NCBI GenBank assembly: GCA_958296105.1
Contig: OY282441.1
Span: 3,048,773-3,112,772 of the forward strand
Length of the DNA stretch: 64,000 nucleotides
Direction of reading: 5' to 3'
From: an uncultured Dehalococcoidia bacterium
Lineage (GTDB): Bacteria > Chloroflexota > Dehalococcoidia > Lucifugimonadales > UBA1123
In this document: positions 42,774 through 52,888 of the stretch, one piece after another
How the letters are laid out: every line of letters starts with the position of its first letter
How positions within the stretch are numbered: the first letter of the stretch is position 1
Position numbers and translations under genes: made by a program
Notes under the pieces: generated by a model
The model's input: the letters and a program-made list of their open reading frames with translations, nothing else
What the model was told of the DNA's origin: nothing
Database searches by the model: none

Positions 42774-44417
42774 ATGTCCCAAGTAATCGGCAGCTACCTC
42801 ATATCCAAGACGCTCAAGGAGGAGGGAGTCGATACCCTCTTCTACCTGATGGGCGGCCCCAACTTCGACATCGTAATGGCAGCGGAAGATCAGGGCATCC
42901 GCTGCATCGACTTCAGGCACGAGCAGGCTGCCGCCTTCGCCGCCCACGCCTACGCCCGAGTCACCGGCAAGCCCGGCGTCTGCACCGCCGCCTCGGGCCC
43001 CGGCACGTTGAACCTTCTGACAGGCGTCTACACCGCCGCCATCGACTGCGCGCCCATGGTCATCCTCGGCGGCGCGGGGCCAGTCCACGAGATCGGGCGC
43101 GAGGCGTTCCAAGAGGTGGATCAGGTGGGCATCATGGAACCCATGATGAAGTGGGTGCATCAGACCACGCAGGCGGCGCGCTACCCGGAGGTCGTCAGCA
43201 TGGCATTCCGTAAGGCGACCACCGGACGACCAGGCCCCGTCTACATCGACTGCGGCGCGGACGTCCTCTACGAGGAGGTAGAGGAGGATGACGCCGTCAC
43301 GCCGTACCGCGCCGAGCGGCGCAGCCGTCCCGCTGCGGAAGCCCACGTGGTCAGAGAGACCATCGACATGCTCGCCGCAGCCGAAAGGCCCATGATCTTC
43401 GCCGGCGGAGGCGCGTTCTTCTCCGGCGCCGCGGACGAGCTGACCAGATTCGTCGACCTCACCTCCACGCCGTTCTACACCGCCCCAATGTCGCGCGGAC
43501 TGGTTGCCGAGGATCACGTCGTATCCTTCCAGGCGGCTCGAAGCACCGCCATGCGCGAGACCGACTTCGTGCTGGTGGTTGGCACGCGCCTGAACTGGAT
43601 GGTGCAGTACGGCCACCGCTTCAATCGAGACGCCAAGATCGTGCAGATAGACATAGACGCCGCCGAGCTTGGCCACAACCGCGACATCGAGCTTGGCATC
43701 GTGGGCGACGCCAAGGCCGTCATGTCCCAGCTGGTGGCTGAGGCTGCCAGCCGAGAGGCAGACTGGGCCGGACGGCTCGAGTCCGACTGGATCGCCCACC
43801 TTCGGGACGTGGAGGACAGGCGCGCCGAGCAGAGCGCCGCGCTGCTGAACTCCGACAATAGGCCAATGCACCCCCTGCGGCTGTGCAAGGAGATACGCGA
43901 ATTCTTGGACAGGGACGCGATCGTATCGGTGGACGGCAACGAGATACTCCACTTCGGACGCCAGTCCATCCCCACCTACGTAGCCGGACACAGGCTGAAT
44001 TCCGGCGTCACCGGCACCATGGGCGTCGGCCTGCCATACGGCATCGGCGCGCAGGTTGCCAAGCCCGACAAGCAGGTGCTGGTTCTGCACGGAGACGGCT
44101 CCATGGGCATGAACGCGATGGAGCTCGACACCTGCGTTCGCCACAACATCCCCGTCGTGACCGTCATCTCGAACAACGCCGGCTGGACGGCGCGCACGCC
44201 CGACCGCCGCAAGCCCGGACGCGAGCTTGGCTTCACCAACTACGACGGCATGGCGCGCGAGCTGGGCGCATACGGCGAGAAGGTCGAAGACCCCAACGAG
44301 ATCAAGCCCGCGCTCCAGCGCGCGTTCGACAGCGGCAAGCCCGCCGTCATCAACGCCATAGTCGAGCCGACCGCTGCCGGCGTCTCCCGCGCCTGGGGCG
44401 GCAGCCGAATGGAGTAA
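42774..44417 (+). CDS. Thiamine-diphosphate-dependent enzyme (acetolactate synthase / oxalyl-CoA decarboxylase-like)
   Basis: 547 aa, three-domain ThDP fold. GGPNFDIVMAAEDQGIRCI, then RHEQAAAFAAHAYARVTG with the cofactor-activating Glu (about residue 49), CTAASGPGTLNLLTG, the middle-domain PMIFAGGGAF, and the C-terminal GDGSMGMNAMELDT with NAGWT (ThDP/Mg-binding GDG...N, about 441-468). AGGAG lies 6 bases before the ATG. The activity (acetolactate synthase, benzoylformate decarboxylase, oxalyl-CoA decarboxylase) cannot be fixed. AddB starts 9 bases after its stop. Confidence 0.85.
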   Translation: MSQVIGSYLISKTLKEEGVDTLFYLMGGPNFDIVMAAEDQGIRCIDFRHEQAAAFAAHAYARVTGKPGVCTAASGPGTLNLLTGVYTAAIDCAPMVILGGAGPVHEIGREAFQEVDQVGIMEPMMKWVHQTTQAARYPEVVSMAFRKATTGRPGPVYIDCGADVLYEEVEEDDAVTPYRAERRSRPAAEAHVVRETIDMLAAAERPMIFAGGGAFFSGAADELTRFVDLTSTPFYTAPMSRGLVAEDHVVSFQAARSTAMRETDFVLVVGTRLNWMVQYGHRFNRDAKIVQIDIDAAELGHNRDIELGIVGDAKAVMSQLVAEAASREADWAGRLESDWIAHLRDVEDRRAEQSAALLNSDNRPMHPLRLCKEIREFLDRDAIVSVDGNEILHFGRQSIPTYVAGHRLNSGVTGTMGVGLPYGIGAQVAKPDKQVLVLHGDGSMGMNAMELDTCVRHNIPVVTVISNNAGWTARTPDRRKPGRELGFTNYDGMARELGAYGEKVEDPNEIKPALQRAFDSGKPAVINAIVEPTAAGVSRAWGGSRME

Positions 44418-44426
44418 GGCGGCGCA

Positions 44427-47400
44427 ATGCCCACCGCGCCGCGCTTGGAGCGCCAGAGTCCGCGACCTGTAGGGGGCAGATATGCTGCGACCGCGCCGCG
44501 CTTGGAGCGCCAGCGTCCGCAGCAGTCCGAGTGGCTGTGGGGCGTCATCTCTGCGCTCAAGCGCGGCGATCCCCTTGCGCCCGTAACCGTGGTCGGCCCG
44601 TCCGTCTACGCCAACCTGAGCCTGCGCCAAGAGCTCGCGGCTCACGGATTCGCCAACGTCCGTTTCGTGATCCTGTCCAGAGTGGCAGAGCTTCTCGGCG
44701 CGCCCCGCCTCGTCGCCGCGCATCCCGACATCAGCCCGCTGAAGCCCGCCATAGAGACGACGGCTATCCGCGCCGCGCTCGAAGCCAACGCCCACAGCCG
44801 ACTGTCGGATTTCGCCGACAACTCCGGCGCGATACGCAGCCTGCGCACCACCTTTAGAGACCTGCGCGGCGCGGCGGACGGCGCGCTGGACGCCATATCG
44901 AGCGGCGCGCTTGGCAGGGACGTCGTCTCTATATATCGCGCCTTCCTCGAACGGACGCGCCAAGACTTCTACGATGCCGAGAGCCTCGCGCGCGCCGCCG
45001 CCGAAGCCGTGAACGAAGGAACGGCGGCAGGACTCGACGATCTCGGTTTCGTCGTCTTCTACCACGTCAGCGACCTGAGCGCGGGCGAGACGCGCCTTGT
45101 ACGCGCCCTGTCGAGCGCGGGCATGTGCGCCGTGGCGCTGGGGCTGACAGGAGACGCGGACGCGGACGCCCACACCAGAACGCTGGCGCGGCGGCTGTCT
45201 CCGTCCCCCAGTACAGATGACGACCAACCCGACGAGCGCGACGGCGGCTCGGACACCCCCAGCCCCTCCGTTCCCAAGTCCGCCGAGAATACCCATCTGC
45301 TCATCGCCCCCACTCCGCGCGAGGAGATCAGATGGGTCATTCGCCAGATAGCGCGCAGGGCAGAGAGCGGAACCCCGTTCCACAGAATCGCCATTCTCTA
45401 CCGCAAGCCCTCCCCATACTCATCGCTCATTCGTGAAGAGCTGGAGTTGGCGAAACTGCCAGTCGCCGGGCCGGATACGACCCCCCTCTACCAGACCGCA
45501 GTCGGGCGCGCGCTGATCGGGCTGATGAATCTGGCGGGCGGAGACTTCAGCAGAGACGATGTCATGTCGTGGCTGACAGGATGCCCCGTCAGGCCGCCCG
45601 GAACCCCAGCGTCCAGATTCGTCCCAAGCTACTGGGACGCCATATCCAAGAAAGCGGGAGTGGTGCGAGGAATCGAACAGTGGCAGCGCCGCCTGTCCGC
45701 CCACGCCGAGAACATGGAGCGGCAGGCGGACGGAGACGAGGGCGAGGTGAGCGCCGCGCTCGCCTCCGGCATGAGAGCCGAAGCGAACGCCGCCCGCGAC
45801 CTCGCCGATTTCGTAAACACCCTCGCGGACGACCTGAAGCCCCCGCCGAACGGCAGCGCGTGGGCAGCATTCCGCAAGTGGGCTGCGGACACCTTCGAGA
45901 ACTTCCTAGCCAGTCGGTCGCACATCCCCGATTCTGAGATAGTCGCGCTGGACAATATAACCAGTCGCATGGAGGATCTGGAGACGGCTCAGGCGGTGGA
46001 TCCGTCCCCTACCTTCGAGAGCTTCCGACAGGCGCTGAACGAAGCGCTGTCATCCTCCGTTGGCCGTCTCGGCCCGACCGGCGAGGGCGTCTTCGTGGCG
46101 CAGCTCGCAACCGCCGCCGCCCTGAGCTTCGACATCGCCTACTTCGTGGGGATGATAGAGGGCGCCGCGCCCCCCGCGCTCAGGGAAAACCCGCTGATGC
46201 CCGACAGGGCGCGCACCGCCGCCGGCGGCGCGGACGCGGGCTTGCCCCTCCTCAGCGAGCGTCGCGCGCGCGAACGCCGTCAGTTCCTGTCCGCCATGGC
46301 CACCGCGCCCCGCAGAACACTCTCTTATCCCGTCGCAGACCCGGTCGGCGGGCGCGAAAACTACCCCTCGCGCTGGCTGCTCGAGCAGGCGACCGCGCTG
46401 GAAGGCGAGCGCGTGGCAGCGACCGCGTTAACCTCCCTGTCAGACAGACGTTGGCTGACCGTCATAACCTCTCCCTCGACCGCCCTCCAAACCGTAGCCG
46501 AGTCCGCCCCCGCCGATGTTCACGACTACGACGTGGAACGAATATGGCGCTGGACCCAGAGCGGCAGGCAGGCGCGATACCACCCCATAGCGGAGTCCGG
46601 CTCGCTGGCTGCCGCCCTCGACTTGGGAAGGATGCGAAACTCCGCCCAGCTGACCGAGTGGGACGGCAACCTGACGTCCGCGCCCGAAGCGCTGCGCCCC
46701 ATGCACAGACCGCGCCACTCCGCCAGCAGCTTGGAGCTTTGGGCGAAGTGTCCGTTCAGCTACTTCCTCTCATACGGATTGCGAATCCGTGCGCTCGACG
46801 ATCCGGAAGACGAATACTCCATAACACCCATCGAACGCGGGTCTCTGGTACATACCGTCCTCGAAGAGTTCATCGGCGCGGCGATGGAAACACGCGATAT
46901 TCCGCCCCCGCCGCAAGCGTGGAGCGAGAGTCAGCGCGGCGAGCTTCGGCGCATCGCCCTCCGCCGCTTCGAGGATCTCGAAAGCAAGGGCGCGCTCGGC
47001 AAGCCCATGCTGTGGGAGATCGACCGCGAGGAGATACTCGCCGATTTCGACGCCTTCCTAGAATGGGATTCGAGCATACGCGAGCGCTTCCGCGTCACTC
47101 CGCATCTGGTCGAAGCCAAATTCGGCATGGATGGCGACACTCCGGACGTCGAGCTTCTCTTGAACGCCGCCGACGCCATACACTTCAGAGGAATGGCAGA
47201 CCGCATAGACACGAGCGAAGACCGCAGCCGAGCGCTGGTCATAGACTACAAGACGGGAGGCTCGACCTACTACGACGTACTGGACAAAGACCCTCTGGAC
47301 AGCGGCAGAAAGCTGCAGCTGGCGATCTACTCGCTAGCGGCGAGATCGCTTCTCGGCGAGAACGTCTCCGTAAGAGCCGCCTACGGATTCGTCAGCGGAC

Positions 47401-47672
47401 GAGGCGGTTTCCAAATCCGACCCAAAGAGCCGCTGGACTACGGCTCGGATGAGATGCTGGGAAGATTCCGCAAGGCGACGAGCGCAATCGTGAACGGAAT
47501 CCACGAAGGCGTATTCCCCGCCAATCCCGGCAATCAGGGCTATGGCGGCTACGACAACTGCCGCTTCTGCGATTTCGATTCCATATGCCCCTCGCGCAGA
47601 GATGTCATGTGGCGGCGCAAGCGCTCCGACAAGACGGCGGCGGCCTATGTGAGCCTCTTCGAAGAAGAGTGA
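44427..47672 (+). CDS. addB: AddB-like exonuclease/inactivated-helicase subunit (PD-(D/E)XK nuclease)
   Basis: 1081 aa. After a duplicated N-terminal segment, GDPLAPVTVVGPSVYANLSL (about residue 48) begins the AddB-type fold without an intact Walker A. The C-terminal RecB-type nuclease has KCPFSYFLSYG (about 773), ERGSLVHTVLEEF, GMADRIDTS and VIDYKTGG (about 920-945) and NCRFCDFDSICP (about 1043); the four cysteines fit the AddB iron-sulfur pattern. With AddA it would resect double-strand breaks. The start is uncertain; family resemblance begins only after about residue 33. Confidence 0.85.
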   Translation: MPTAPRLERQSPRPVGGRYAATAPRLERQRPQQSEWLWGVISALKRGDPLAPVTVVGPSVYANLSLRQELAAHGFANVRFVILSRVAELLGAPRLVAAHPDISPLKPAIETTAIRAALEANAHSRLSDFADNSGAIRSLRTTFRDLRGAADGALDAISSGALGRDVVSIYRAFLERTRQDFYDAESLARAAAEAVNEGTAAGLDDLGFVVFYHVSDLSAGETRLVRALSSAGMCAVALGLTGDADADAHTRTLARRLSPSPSTDDDQPDERDGGSDTPSPSVPKSAENTHLLIAPTPREEIRWVIRQIARRAESGTPFHRIAILYRKPSPYSSLIREELELAKLPVAGPDTTPLYQTAVGRALIGLMNLAGGDFSRDDVMSWLTGCPVRPPGTPASRFVPSYWDAISKKAGVVRGIEQWQRRLSAHAENMERQADGDEGEVSAALASGMRAEANAARDLADFVNTLADDLKPPPNGSAWAAFRKWAADTFENFLASRSHIPDSEIVALDNITSRMEDLETAQAVDPSPTFESFRQALNEALSSSVGRLGPTGEGVFVAQLATAAALSFDIAYFVGMIEGAAPPALRENPLMPDRARTAAGGADAGLPLLSERRARERRQFLSAMATAPRRTLSYPVADPVGGRENYPSRWLLEQATALEGERVAATALTSLSDRRWLTVITSPSTALQTVAESAPADVHDYDVERIWRWTQSGRQARYHPIAESGSLAAALDLGRMRNSAQLTEWDGNLTSAPEALRPMHRPRHSASSLELWAKCPFSYFLSYGLRIRALDDPEDEYSITPIERGSLVHTVLEEFIGAAMETRDIPPPPQAWSESQRGELRRIALRRFEDLESKGALGKPMLWEIDREEILADFDAFLEWDSSIRERFRVTPHLVEAKFGMDGDTPDVELLLNAADAIHFRGMADRIDTSEDRSRALVIDYKTGGSTYYDVLDKDPLDSGRKLQLAIYSLAARSLLGENVSVRAAYGFVSGRGGFQIRPKEPLDYGSDEMLGRFRKATSAIVNGIHEGVFPANPGNQGYGGYDNCRFCDFDSICPSRRDVMWRRKRSDKTAAAYVSLFEEE
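44433..44513 (+). repeat. 57-bp in-frame repeat in the AddB N-terminus
   Basis: accgcgccgcgcttggagcgccag at 44433 and 44490. It adds 19 residues (TAPRLERQ twice) before the conserved fold without shifting the frame. Confidence 0.8.
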
Positions 47673-47684
47673 GCGAATCCACCC

Positions 47685-50600
47685 ATGACCGACTTCACCC
47701 CGCGAGATCAGGATGCCCGCGACCGCATCGCCGGCTCTCTCCGAGAGACGCTGTTCGTCGAAGCCGGAGCCGGCACCGGCAAGACCACGAGCCTAGTCTC
47801 CAGAGTGATGACGCTCGTCGAGACCGGAAGCGCCACGCTGGACAGGATAGCCGCCATCACCTTCACCGAAGCCGCCGCCTCCGAGCTGCGCGAGCGCGTC
47901 AGGGACGAGCTGGAAAAGGCGGCGGCAGACGAATCGCGCACTGACGAGCGGCGCGAGCGGTGTCGGCGCGGCGTGGAAGATATAGACCAGTCTTACATCG
48001 GCACGCTGCACCGGTTCGCGTCCTCCCTGCTGTCCGAGCGTCCGCTGGAGGCGGGGCTTCCCCCCACCTTCGAGGTGATGGACGCCATATCGGCGGACCT
48101 GGACTTCGAAGACGTCTGGCGCGAGTGGATAGAGTCCGCGCTCGACGGCGCGCTGGACATCTCCACACTGCCGCTCGCGCTCGCGCTTGGGCTGACGCCC
48201 GCCAACATGCGCCAGATCGCCGACCACTTCTACGACAGCTACGACCTGCTCGCAGACGCGCCGCTTGACGATGTACACGCGCCCGAACCTCTGGCGGTTC
48301 CCGAGCTTGTCCAAAGCGCCCCCGAGCTGGAGCGGCTCTGTCGCCTCTCCCATATCCAGGATGGAGACCCGCTCTACAGCCACGTCCAGCGGCTGCTGGC
48401 TGCGATACCTCGTCTGTCGAGAATGGAGCCAGGTTCGCCGTTGGCGTACAGGCAGCTGCTCAGAATGACTCCCATACGCCAAATGAGAGGACGGCAGGGA
48501 GATTGGAACATCGACCCCCAATCCGGCGTCAACGCCTGCAAGCTGCTCAAAGACCTGCTCGCATATCTGGACGAGAACGCGAGGGTGGAGATCGAAGAAG
48601 TCCGCCGACACGCGCTCATGCCCATCCTGCGCGCCCTGAAATATCTGGTACTCGAATACGCCAGGGAGTGCAGGCAAAGCGGACGCGCCGGCTTCCACGA
48701 CCTTCTGGTGTGGGCGCGAGATCTGCTGCGCGACGACGGCGAGGCGCGCGACCACTTCAGGGCGAGCATCTCGCACCTGCTCATAGACGAAGCTCAGGAT
48801 ACCGACCCGATTCAGGCGGAAATCGCCATGTTCCTAGCCGCCCCGGACGGAGACGCGCCGAGAAACTGGCGAGACATCGTACCAGAAACCGGCAAGCTGT
48901 TCGTGGTGGGCGACCGAAAGCAGTCCATATACCGCTTCCGCCGCGCCGACGTCCGCCAAGTCACCGCGCTCAGCGAGGCGATGAACGGCATGACGCTCGA
49001 CCTCGTCCAAAACTTTCGCTCCCAAAAGCCGATCATAGACTGGGTAAACCACGTATTCGACAGGTGGATGAGCGAGGGGAGCAGGCAGCAGGCGGAGTAC
49101 AGACACCTGACGCACAGATGGGAGGCGAAAACCCGCCATCCCGCCTCTCCCGGCGTGTGGCGACTTGGCGATGCGATGGACGAAAGATCCGTCGCGCCCG
49201 TCCGCGCCGCCGAGTCCCGGGGAATAGCCGCGCTCGCGCGCGAGGTGGTAGGCTGCGGATGGCAGGTTCTGGACGTAGACGCAACCGAGAGCGCGGACGA
49301 CGGCAAAGAGTGTTACAGACCCGCGCGATATTCCGATATCTGCATACTCATGCCCCGTCGAACCGCGCTGCGCCAGCTCGAAATAGACTTGGAAGACGCC
49401 GATGTTCCGTACAGGCTGGATGGCTCGTCCCTCGTATTCGAGACGCAGGAAGTACGCGACCTGCTCAGCTGCCTTCGCGCCATAGACGATCCGGCCGATC
49501 AGGTGGCGCTCGTCGCCGCGCTGAGATCGCCCGCGTTCGCCTGCTCGGACGTCGAGCTGCTCGACTTCCGACACGCCGGCGGACGCTTCGACTATCTCGA
49601 TGAGCGCGAGCCTCCGCCGGGCCGCGTATCCGAAGCCCTCGCCGACCTGCGCGAGCGTCACAGGCTGCGAACTTGGGTATCCATACCGTTCCTCATAGAC
49701 AGCCTCGTCCGAGACAGGCGGCTGGTGGAAGCCGCGCTCGACCATCCGCGAACCCGAGAGGCATGGCGGCGATACAGGTTCATAATCGAGTCCGCCCGCG
49801 CCTTCGTCGAAGCCGACGGCAACTCCCTGCGCAGCTTTCTGGAATGGGTGGACAGGCAGATACAGAAGAGCGCGCGCATAACCGAGACCCCCGTTCCCGA
49901 AGGGGACGAAGACGCGGTTCGCGTAATGACCGTCCACGGCGCCAAGGGTCTCGAATTCCCCATCGTCATACTCACGGGATTGAACTCTAGCCGCAGAGAC
50001 TCGCCCGACTCCGTTCTGTTCGACCGAGACACCGGCGCCGTTCAGGTCAGAGCGGGATCGTCTCGCTCGGGATACTTCTCGACTTCCGGATACGAAGAGC
50101 TCCGCGAGATGGAGAGCGAGATGATGGAAGACGAATCCGTTCGCCTTCTCTACGTCGCCACTACGCGCGCGCGCGACCACCTCGTTCTCAGCATGTACCA
50201 CAAGACGAAGGACAAGTCCGCCGCCGCGAAGATAGCCGAGCTCATGGAAGATTGCGAGGATGATCTCTGGCGAGATGCGCCGGTCGAGAGCGTCTCCGCG
50301 CTCGCGCCGATCACCTCGTCCGCGTCCGAGCTGCCGGAACACTCCGCCGACGAACATTCCACCCAAGCGCGGCAAGAGTGGCTGACCAAGCGAGAGCGCG
50401 CCATCGAGACGATGGGCAGGCCCACGTCCGTATCCGCAACCGCACTTGCGAAGGTGGCGAAAGAGGAGCCGGACGAGGAATCGGAAGAACCATGGCGGCG
50501 CGGACGCGGCGGCGCGCCCATCGGAAGGGCAGTCCACTCGGTTCTACAGACCATAGACCTAGCCACAGGAGCGGGCATAGACGAGACCGCGCGAGCGCAG

Positions 50601-51035
50601 GCAGTCGCAGAGGGCATCCCCCGCAGGCGAGAGGAAGTCGCTCTATTGGCGCGGACTGCCATAGACAGCGAGGTAGTGCGCCGCGCTGTGGCTTCCCGCA
50701 GACTGTGGCGCGAAGCGCCCATGGCGACCCCAGTAGGCGGCGGCGCGATGCAGGGATACATAGACCTGCTCTTCGAGGAAGACGGCGATCTGGTCGTCGT
50801 GGACTACAAGACAGACGCCATAGACTCTTCCCAAACTGAGGACGCCGCCAGCCGCTACCGCCTTCAGGCAGGAGCCTACGCGCTCATGGTTTCGAGAGCG
50901 ACGGGCAAGCGCGTCAAAGAGGTCGTCTTTCTGTTCCTGCGCCCCAAGAGCGAGCAGCGGCTCACGGACGTGGAATCGCTGGCAAGAGAGGCCGAGCGCG
51001 TCGCAGAATCCCACTTCCAGATCACGGACGGCTGA
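47685..51035 (+). CDS. addA: AddA-like helicase-nuclease (UvrD/RecB family)
   Basis: 1116 aa, starts 12 bases after AddB. SF1A helicase motifs in order: EAGAGTGKTT (Walker A, about 27), TFTEAAASELRERV (Ia), LIDEAQDTDPIQ (II, about 367), VVGDRKQSIYRFRRAD (III), QNFRSQKPII (IV), TVHGAKGLEFPIV (V, about 747) and LLYVATTRARDHL (VI). The C-terminal RecB nuclease domain shows GYIDLLFEEDGDLVVVDYKT (about 1025) and LQAGAYALMV. Together with AddB it forms the RecBCD-equivalent complex. The 3' end overlaps the convergent MBL gene by 14 bases. Confidence 0.92.
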   Translation: MTDFTPRDQDARDRIAGSLRETLFVEAGAGTGKTTSLVSRVMTLVETGSATLDRIAAITFTEAAASELRERVRDELEKAAADESRTDERRERCRRGVEDIDQSYIGTLHRFASSLLSERPLEAGLPPTFEVMDAISADLDFEDVWREWIESALDGALDISTLPLALALGLTPANMRQIADHFYDSYDLLADAPLDDVHAPEPLAVPELVQSAPELERLCRLSHIQDGDPLYSHVQRLLAAIPRLSRMEPGSPLAYRQLLRMTPIRQMRGRQGDWNIDPQSGVNACKLLKDLLAYLDENARVEIEEVRRHALMPILRALKYLVLEYARECRQSGRAGFHDLLVWARDLLRDDGEARDHFRASISHLLIDEAQDTDPIQAEIAMFLAAPDGDAPRNWRDIVPETGKLFVVGDRKQSIYRFRRADVRQVTALSEAMNGMTLDLVQNFRSQKPIIDWVNHVFDRWMSEGSRQQAEYRHLTHRWEAKTRHPASPGVWRLGDAMDERSVAPVRAAESRGIAALAREVVGCGWQVLDVDATESADDGKECYRPARYSDICILMPRRTALRQLEIDLEDADVPYRLDGSSLVFETQEVRDLLSCLRAIDDPADQVALVAALRSPAFACSDVELLDFRHAGGRFDYLDEREPPPGRVSEALADLRERHRLRTWVSIPFLIDSLVRDRRLVEAALDHPRTREAWRRYRFIIESARAFVEADGNSLRSFLEWVDRQIQKSARITETPVPEGDEDAVRVMTVHGAKGLEFPIVILTGLNSSRRDSPDSVLFDRDTGAVQVRAGSSRSGYFSTSGYEELREMESEMMEDESVRLLYVATTRARDHLVLSMYHKTKDKSAAAKIAELMEDCEDDLWRDAPVESVSALAPITSSASELPEHSADEHSTQARQEWLTKRERAIETMGRPTSVSATALAKVAKEEPDEESEEPWRRGRGGAPIGRAVHSVLQTIDLATGAGIDETARAQAVAEGIPRRREEVALLARTAIDSEVVRRAVASRRLWREAPMATPVGGGAMQGYIDLLFEEDGDLVVVDYKTDAIDSSQTEDAASRYRLQAGAYALMVSRATGKRVKEVVFLFLRPKSEQRLTDVESLAREAERVAESHFQITDG

Positions 51036-51870
51036 ATCCGCCCCCGCTCTGCCGCAGCCTGAAGCTGGCTGGCGTCTCTTCCGCCACGCCTTCGCCCTTG
51101 AGCTTCTCCAAATGGGTGGATACGTTGCGCCGAGCCGAGCGGCGCAGACCCTCCTTGAGATTGCGCGGGTATATGGCGTCCGTGATCGAATCTGCGGTCG
51201 TATGCCCTTCTCGCAGAGCCTCCAAGACTTGGCTCTCGCGCCTCGCTCTGTGATCGTACTGCCACCTGACCAGCCCCGCGCCCTTGGGCGGAGGAACCAC
51301 CGGCCCATGCGCCGGGCATACCGTATCGTGGTCGAAGCCCATCAGCAGCTCCAGCGATTTCATGTACGCCGACAGGTCGCCCACCGAAGTCGATGACGCG
51401 CCCAGCACCGTATCGCCCGTGAACATGACCCTGTCTTGGGCGAGGTGGTAGCAGACGTGATCGACTTCATGCCCCGGCGTGAACAGCGCGCGCAGCGTCG
51501 CGCCGCCGACGTGGATCTCCTCCTCCGACTCCAGCGGCAGGACGGCGTCTTCATCGCCGAGCGTCTTGACAAGGCGGCTTGCCAGCTTGGGGTGACAGCG
51601 CGCGGGCGCGCCCATCGCCTCTTGAATTCGGTCGAGACCGCCCACGTGGTCCATGTGGCCATGCGTGATCAGAATGGCGCTTATCGCCGGCCGCCCGATC
51701 TCGTCGTAGTAATCCAAGATCGCCCGCGTCCACTCGCGCCAGTGGTCGCCCGTGTCTATCAGAACCATCTCAGACGATGGATCGCCCACGAAGTAGTTGT
51801 TCGAGCCGCCCGGATGGGAGACCGCGCCATCGTCTATGTGCATGTTGTAAACGTGTGGGGTTATCCGCAT
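51022..51870 (-). CDS. MBL-fold metallo-hydrolase
   Basis: 282 aa. HGHMDHVGG (about 71-79, zinc motif HxHxDH), TPGHEVDHVCYH (about 133-144), FTGDTVLG (Asp, about 151) and CPAHGP (His, about 186) give the full beta-lactamase-like metal set. A C-terminal winged-helix-like tail (STHLEKLKGEGVAEE) matches the LACTB2 group, some of which cleave RNA. No clear ribosome-binding site at 51870. Substrate unknown. Confidence 0.87.
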   Translation of the reverse strand: MRITPHVYNMHIDDGAVSHPGGSNNYFVGDPSSEMVLIDTGDHWREWTRAILDYYDEIGRPAISAILITHGHMDHVGGLDRIQEAMGAPARCHPKLASRLVKTLGDEDAVLPLESEEEIHVGGATLRALFTPGHEVDHVCYHLAQDRVMFTGDTVLGASSTSVGDLSAYMKSLELLMGFDHDTVCPAHGPVVPPPKGAGLVRWQYDHRARRESQVLEALREGHTTADSITDAIYPRNLKEGLRRSARRNVSTHLEKLKGEGVAEETPASFRLRQSGGGFSRP

Positions 51871-51886
51871 GTGAAACTCGTTCCGT

Positions 51887-52834
51887 TTAAAGCGCGTTTA
51901 GGCGCGCAGCTGCCTCGCGGGGCAGGTCGATGGCTGCAGCGGCGGCGTTTGCCTCCACCTGATCGGGGTGCGACGCCCCTACTATCACCGATGTGATCTG
52001 CGGCTTGGACAGCGCCCACGCGATCAGCAGCTGCGGAACGCCGATCCCCAGCTCCGCCGCGACCTCTCTCAGCGTATCGACCATGCCGAAGACGCGCTCG
52101 TTCCAGTACGCCGCTTTAGCGCGCTGAGCGTGGCGCGAAGCCATGTGGCTGTCGTCTGGCGGCGGCGCTCCCGGCTCGTACCGTCCGGTGAGAACGCCCC
52201 CCATGAATATCTGATATGGGATGATGCCCACGCCCTGATCTTCGCACGCCTCGAAAAGCTCCCCTTCGATGCGTCTGTTGCCGAGATTGTACTCCGGCTG
52301 AACCGACTCGAACCGCTCCAGCCCCCGCTTGTCGCTGACCCACAGCGCCTTCATCAGCTGCCACGCCGCGAAGTTCGAGCATCCGATGTATCGAATCTTG
52401 CCCTGCCGCGCGAGATCGTCGAGCGTCTTGAGAGACTCCTCCAGCGGCGTATCCGGATCAAAGTAGTGTACCTGATACAGGTCTATGTAGTCCGTTCCGA
52501 GCCGTCTGAGACTGCCCTCGACGGCGTCCATGAGATGCTTTCTGGACAGACCCACGTCATTGGGGCCGTCGCCGGTGGCGATGAACCCTTTGGTGGCGAT
52601 TACGAAATCATGTCTGCGCCCCCGGATCGCCTTGCCCACCACCACCTCCGAGTGGCCCGAGTTATAGGCGTCGGCGGTGTCTATGAAGTCGATGCCCATT
52701 TCGCGCGCGCGGTCTACGACCGATACAGCGCGCTCGTCGTCCACGTACCCCGCGCCGAACATATTGGTTCCCAGACACACACGAGATACCTTGAGACCGC
52801 TCCGCCCAAGCCTGACGTAGTCCATTCCAGCCAT
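51887..52834 (-). CDS. Aldo/keto reductase
   Basis: 315 aa. YVRLGRSGLKVSRVCLGTN at the start, DTADAYNSGHSE (Asp and Tyr, about 53-64), VIATKGF (Lys, about 79-85), QVHYFD (His, about 122-127) and a C-terminal SVIVGASHPDQVEANAAA. A paralogue of the enzyme at 3174-4106 but with an intact, unduplicated C-terminus. The two Met codons (MAGM) leave a three-residue uncertainty at the start. Reads toward the MBL gene 17 bases downstream and is probably cotranscribed with it. Confidence 0.87.
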   Translation of the reverse strand: MAGMDYVRLGRSGLKVSRVCLGTNMFGAGYVDDERAVSVVDRAREMGIDFIDTADAYNSGHSEVVVGKAIRGRRHDFVIATKGFIATGDGPNDVGLSRKHLMDAVEGSLRRLGTDYIDLYQVHYFDPDTPLEESLKTLDDLARQGKIRYIGCSNFAAWQLMKALWVSDKRGLERFESVQPEYNLGNRRIEGELFEACEDQGVGIIPYQIFMGGVLTGRYEPGAPPPDDSHMASRHAQRAKAAYWNERVFGMVDTLREVAAELGIGVPQLLIAWALSKPQITSVIVGASHPDQVEANAAAAAIDLPREAAARLNAL

Positions 52835-52855
52835 ACCGCTGCACTCACCTAGTAG

Positions 52856-52888
52856 GGGAATAGCTCGATCTCACGACTTGCTATTCCC
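52856..52888. terminator. Hairpin at the 3' end of the adenine methyltransferase gene
   Basis: gggaatagc/gctattccc 9-bp perfect stem with a 15-base loop. It includes the methyltransferase stop codon. No U-tract on the minus strand. Confidence 0.4.

Noticed and set aside
42750-45383. 877-aa open frame on the minus strand
   Set aside because: It lies opposite the ThDP enzyme and the AddB start, has biased composition and no domain signature. It is an antisense shadow of high-GC coding sequence.
44427-51035. Novel helicase-nuclease defence pair
   Set aside because: Motif order, cysteines and gene order match AddB-AddA, a housekeeping recombination complex.
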